Shown one piece after another: positions 59,797 through 64,000 of a DNA stretch of 64,000 nt; the stretch's first letter is position 1; each line of letters opens with the position of its first letter. Made by a program: the position numbers and the translations under genes. The notes under the pieces were generated by a model. It made no database searches. It saw only the letters and a program-made list of their open reading frames with translations, and was not told the DNA's origin. The stretch lies in assembly GCA_902806595.1 (NCBI GenBank), contig CADCXC010000009.1, forward strand, positions 2,418,001 through 2,482,000, written 5' to 3'. Source of the stretch: Pyrenopolyporus hunteri. Lineage: Eukaryota > Ascomycota > Sordariomycetes > Xylariales > Hypoxylaceae.

Positions 59797-62009
59797 GTCG
59801 CCTGCTTCTGAACATGGTTTCTTTCCGAATCCCTCCTTGCGAAACCGTGACTGGCCATACCACAAGTCCCCCAGTGGTCGTAGGGGTTGGCCAGCGATTT
59901 CGCTGTCTCTCGTACTCCGCCACATTGGATTACAGTCCGACTGAACTTTCCGAAGTATATAGCACTTGTTCCCGCGCACTCTACATAGCGGTACGACTAT
60001 GTCCCCACGACGCCGCCAAGCGTTTTGGCCAGCTGACGTACGTTTTCGCAAAACGCGCTGCGGTACGTGATCCGCTGCGCTCCTAGTCCGAGATTCAGTT
60101 CAAACCGCGGGCTGGTCAGGAGAAGGGTAGTTATGTGCCGGGACAGAACGATCCGTACATTCACCGGGAGTGTAAATTTTGCAACGTTGCAAATAGACGT
60201 TCCCCGGAACCCCGGAGGGCGGGTTTGATTACGAATGGCCAACTGGGCATTCTCTTGGGTTGGCGTTATCTGCATTGGACGACTACAATCTCTCCCGACT
60301 GACACGATTCCTTATTTATGATACTGGATACCATGATGCTTTTATTTATTTGTTTCGAGTCGGAGGCAGCTTTGGGAGGCAGGCTGCTGGACGGAGGAAG
60401 CTGAACATGATTGCCGTTAATCGTACATAAGGTAGATTTTAAGAAGACCAGAAAGTGGACAATATATTGATGCATGAAGCTAAGTGTATGGCCGGCTCTT
60501 CATTTTCCGGCAGGTTTAATTCAAGATAGTCGGATGGGAAAGTGAAAACACAGTTCGTTCAAGAGGATCAACCTATCATCCGTGATCTGAAGAAGAGATA
60601 TATCTGCCAGTATTAAGATTCCGGGAACATGCATTTCCAGGCCTTCCACATCCACGGGACGAAGACACCGACTCTACGGGTGCGGCTCGCGACGGCGGAC
60701 CTTATTTTAGGGGCTCCATGGGCCAAAGCAGAATGACGCGCATGGGGCAGATCGTGGGGATAAGAGTACGGGAGGGCGGGCGAGAACACGGTAGACGCGT
60801 AAGATGCTTGTCTGCTGTCTCCCAGACGGTGTAAGGAGTTGTAACTAGACGCTTCTGCTGGCCTCTTCATTCATTTATTTTATAATTCGGCTTTTTCCCC
60901 CCTCTCCTATGTCTCGTTTTATAGCATAATTTCTCTGGCTTGTGTTTTCTATCTCTACCTACCTACTAAGGTGCCTAGGTTGGTAGGATTTCGTACCTAT
61001 GGTTGTATTAAACACTGGTGGTTTTCCCCCAACAATACATACCTAGGTATCTACCTACCTAGGTAGGTATACGCAAATAAGTGAAGAGGATCCCTCCTTC
61101 GAATTCATTCGCGGGAGCTAAGGAGCTCGGAAGCTTGCTTTAAGGTTGGTAAGGATGGGCGTAGGCATGACACGTGGGAAATCAGCTCTGGATGCCGGAA
61201 TCAGTTAGGTGGTAGTTAGGCTAAGCCGCTAAGCGACAAGTCAGGTACCTTGCCTACCGTCTCGTATGGGAATTAGCCACCGAAGATTAGCCAATCACGG
61301 AAGGTGCAGGTACCCTCAAATAGTGATCAACCTAGCAACAGGGGAACAACGGGCGACGCTATAATACAGGTTGCGGGTCGCTAAGGGGGGTACCGACGTA
61401 GTGCTACTATGTTATTGACATCAGCCTGTTCAGGCGAATCGTCTGATAAAACAAACAAAACTTCGGCCGATATTCCGGGCGTATCCTACACAGCTACAAT
61501 TACAACAACAACAACGATACATATTTTACCCACGCTCGTTTCTTTTTGGAAGCGCCTCTCCAGCTGCAGAATTGCTAATACTTAATATAACATATTATAG
61601 TTGGGTATCTATAAATTTTGACGACTCTGGTATTAGCCTAAGCCGTTAGGGTTCTAGTCCGTATCCCTTTAACCCAGATTCCGAGCTCGCGTCGCGAAAT
61701 CAAAGTCCGATATTAGAGTTGGAAAGAGATCCGGAGGAAGCCAGCTACAGGGTTTTGCTTTCATAACGAAACCACCAAACTCTCCAAGAAGGGTCGTCTC
61801 TTGCCAGGCTTCGTACGTAACCACAGGTGTATCCAACCAATACCACAAGCCGATACAACATCTGCGGCCCTTTTGTGGTGAGGATATTCCTAGGAAAGGG
61901 CTTTGGATGGAAAGCCGCTTCCTAAAGTAAAGTTCTCTCTATAGAGGATTAACTGGTTTCTTACGTTCTTTCGCCGGCCAGATGACGGCCCATCCATGAA
62001 AAATATACA
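59797..62009. other. Intergenic region, no gene seen
   Basis: 2.2 kb between the G-alpha and GH3 genes. It contains CCTAGG-type motifs at 60957-60988 and 61039-61070 and a CAA-rich run near 61501-61515. A basic 85-codon frame at 60613-60870 on the minus strand was not accepted as a gene. Confidence 0.5.
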
Positions 62010-64000
62010 ATGGCAGAAGTAAAGCAGGGAAGTCCACCTGTATCCCAGGGCCCGGCAACCCCCTTAGACCGGTCTTCGTGGTGGGCTAGACTCCAACAGC
62101 GATTCCCCATCCTACAGAAGAAAAGGGGCGTCGCACTTCTCATCGGTCTCTTAATCCTACCTTTATTTGGTCTGCTGGGTCTTCTCGCTCTACGAAATCG
62201 AGATGGCGGTAGTGGCGATAGAGGACCTGGCGCAGCTAGCGGCCAGGAACTGGTGACGGATGACACCTTTTTCTACGGCCAGTCTGAGGCTTTCTACCCC
62301 TCTCGTGAGTATATACAGTAATTATCGGATATTTCAGGTCTCGAAGGAGTATCTAACATGTATGGCTACTAGCGGCTATGACGGGAGTTGGAGCGTGGGC
62401 TATCGCCTACAATAAATCAATCGAATTCGTTAGACAACTCACGATCGAGGAGAAGGTATTTCGACTCATGTACGACCCACTGAGCAAAATTAATTTATTA
62501 TGATTAAATAGGTGTCTCTCGCGTCAGGTCTCTCCTCGTCGACGGGTAGCTCAGGGACAGTAAATGGGTGTTCTGGCAACATTGGTGCCATCCCCCGCCT
62601 CAACTTCTCGGGGTTCTGTCTAAACGATGCCGGGCAGGGCGTCAGAGCTACCGACTTCGTCAGCGGTTTCCCGAGCGGTATCCACGTTGCTGCCAGCTGG
62701 AACAAGCGCCTAGCCCGGGACCGTGCGGAGAGTATGGGCCTGGAGTTCAAGGTCAAGGGGGTGAACATCCATCTTGGACCGGTCGTCGGGCCTCTTGGAC
62801 GAGTGGTACGGGGCGGTCGTAACTGGGAGGGCTTTTCTCCCGATCCCTATCTCACCGGTGCTCTGGTGTCGGAAACGGTGGCGGGCATCCAATCCCAGGG
62901 GGTCATGACAAGCACGAAGGTATGCTCATCTGGCTCTGCCGGTTGGTCCTAGCTCATCAGGCCTACAGCATTTTATTGGCAACGAACAAGAGACGAATCG
63001 ACAGCCCACTGGCGATGTCGAAGCCGTCTCATCGAACATCGACGACAAGACTATGCACGAACTCTACTTATGGTAACGTTATCTTTTTGGATATAGTGAT
63101 GCGTAATGACGGCAATTAACTTAGTTCCAGGCCGTTCCAGGACGCGGTCAAGGCGGGAACTGCGAACATAATGTGCTCATACAATCGAGTGAACAACTCG
63201 TACGCCTGCGCGAATAGTAAAACGCAGAACGGCCTCCTCAAGACGGAGCTGGGGTTCCAAGGAGCTATTACCTCAGATTGGGGTGCTTTGCACGCCGGTG
63301 TCGCATCCGCCGTGAGTGGAATGGACATGGTTATGCCAAACTCCAACCTCTGGGGAGAAAGGCTGGTGGAAGCAGTTAGGAACGGATCGGTTTCAGAGGA
63401 CCGCTTAGATGACATGGCGACGCGCATCATGGCTGGTTATTTCCAGTTGGGGCAAGACCAAGATTTTCCGGAGCCGGGCATCGGTATGCCCGCAGACCTA
63501 ACTAAGCCGCACGACATCGTCGACGCTAGGAATATCTCGTCTCAAAAGGTCCTCTTAGATGGTGCCGTCGAAGGTCACGTCTTGTTGAAGAACATCAAGA
63601 ACGCTCTTCCGCTCAAGAGGCCCAGAATGCTCTCAGTATTCGGCTACTCGGTGAAGAGTCCCGATCAATGGAATTATAAGTCGAACGGTGGTGTCGCCGC
63701 GTGGACCTTCGGAGGCGAATCGTCCTACCTCGGGCGCGATACGAGCGCCGGCTTCTCGGGGCAATACTATAATGAGTTCTCAGATATCGCCCCAAACGGC
63801 ACACTGTTCTCTGGCGGCGGCTCTGGGGCCGTGACACCTGCTTCAGTTAGTTCGCCATACGACGCTCTAAACGCTCGCGCTTTCGATGACCGCACGGCGG
63901 TATTCTGGGACTTCTTCAGCCCCGACCCGGATGTCTCGAGCGCTTCGGACGCTTGCCTCGTCATCGTCAACGCTTTCGCAAGCGAAGGATACGACCGCCC
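62010..64000 (+). CDS. Glycoside hydrolase family 3 beta-glucosidase, membrane-anchored, 3' end beyond window
   Basis: Releases glucose from the non-reducing ends of beta-glucosides. Exons 62010-62304, 62373-62455, 62512-62919, 62969-63072 and 63131 to beyond 64000 give about 586 residues in the window. The introns are 68, 56, 49 and 58 nt. Instead of a secretion signal, residues 41-61 form one hydrophobic segment after a basic KKR, preceded by a 40-residue cytoplasmic tail: a type II anchor, as in the BglE-like group of moulds. Family motifs are FCLNDAGQGVR, FPSGIHVAASWN, GVNIHLGPVVGPLGR, GGRNWEGFSPDPYLTG, KHFIGNEQE, MCSYNRVNN and GAITSDWGALHAG, with nucleophile Asp346 in SDW. The C-terminal domain begins with HVLLKNIKNALPLK and is cut by the window edge. 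The start was chosen because it places the anchor near the N-terminus. Confidence 0.92.

Noticed and set aside
60613..60870. 85-codon minus-strand frame between G-alpha and GH3 genes.
   Set aside because: Starts acceptably but has no motif, no neighbouring exon and no promoter-like sequence; insufficient support.

Overview
The window looks like nuclear DNA of a filamentous ascomycete (Pezizomycotina, most likely Sordariomycetes). The genes carry short introns, mostly 49-130 nt, with GTANGT-type donors, CTRAY-like branch sites and YAG acceptors. The protein set is typical of moulds: a Zn2Cys6 regulator, a group II G-alpha subunit, a membrane-anchored GH3 glucosidase, a DUF3405 protein and the conserved membrane protein often mislabelled 'mcm2-3-5 family'. 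Exon-intron models below were built by hand. In each fully contained multi-exon gene the exon lengths sum to a multiple of three and the joins restore family-typical sequence.

Layout. 1-1.2 kb: 5' part of an MFS sugar transporter (-), running off the left edge and containing a probable 9-nt microexon. 3.4-3.9 kb: small hypothetical protein (-). 7.7-10.9 kb: large four-TM fungal membrane protein (+). 11.4-13.2 kb: inositol-3-phosphate synthase (-). 18.6-20.8 kb: two-LIM protein (+). 26.4-28.7 kb: DUF3405 type II membrane protein (+). 29.7-30.6 kb: hypothetical acidic protein (+). 30.9-33.3 kb: eight-exon APC amino-acid/choline-type permease (-). 35.5-36.7 kb: nitrilase (+), convergent with a Zn2Cys6 regulator at 36.9-38.6 kb (-). 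40.9-41.5 kb: SCP2 sterol carrier with a PTS1-like end (+). 43.1-47.0 kb: FG nucleoporin with a C-terminal Ran-binding domain (+). 48.0-49.8 kb: spermidine synthase (+). 58.4-59.8 kb: group II G-alpha (+). 62.0 kb to the right edge: GH3 beta-glucosidase, 3' truncated (+).

The genes are mostly independent housekeeping, transport and signalling functions. I see no biosynthetic gene cluster and no transposase, reverse transcriptase, CRISPR array, tRNA or rRNA gene. The only pairing that hints at shared function is the nitrilase with the convergent regulator 184 bp away.

Gene density is low (15 genes in 64 kb), with several empty stretches of 4-8.5 kb. These stretches share one striking feature: scattered short arrays of the tetranucleotide TAGG/CCTA, often meeting head to head at a palindromic TACCTAGGTA core. 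The arrays are absent from the exons I read but present in at least one intron. This is the most unusual pattern in the window not explained by the genes.
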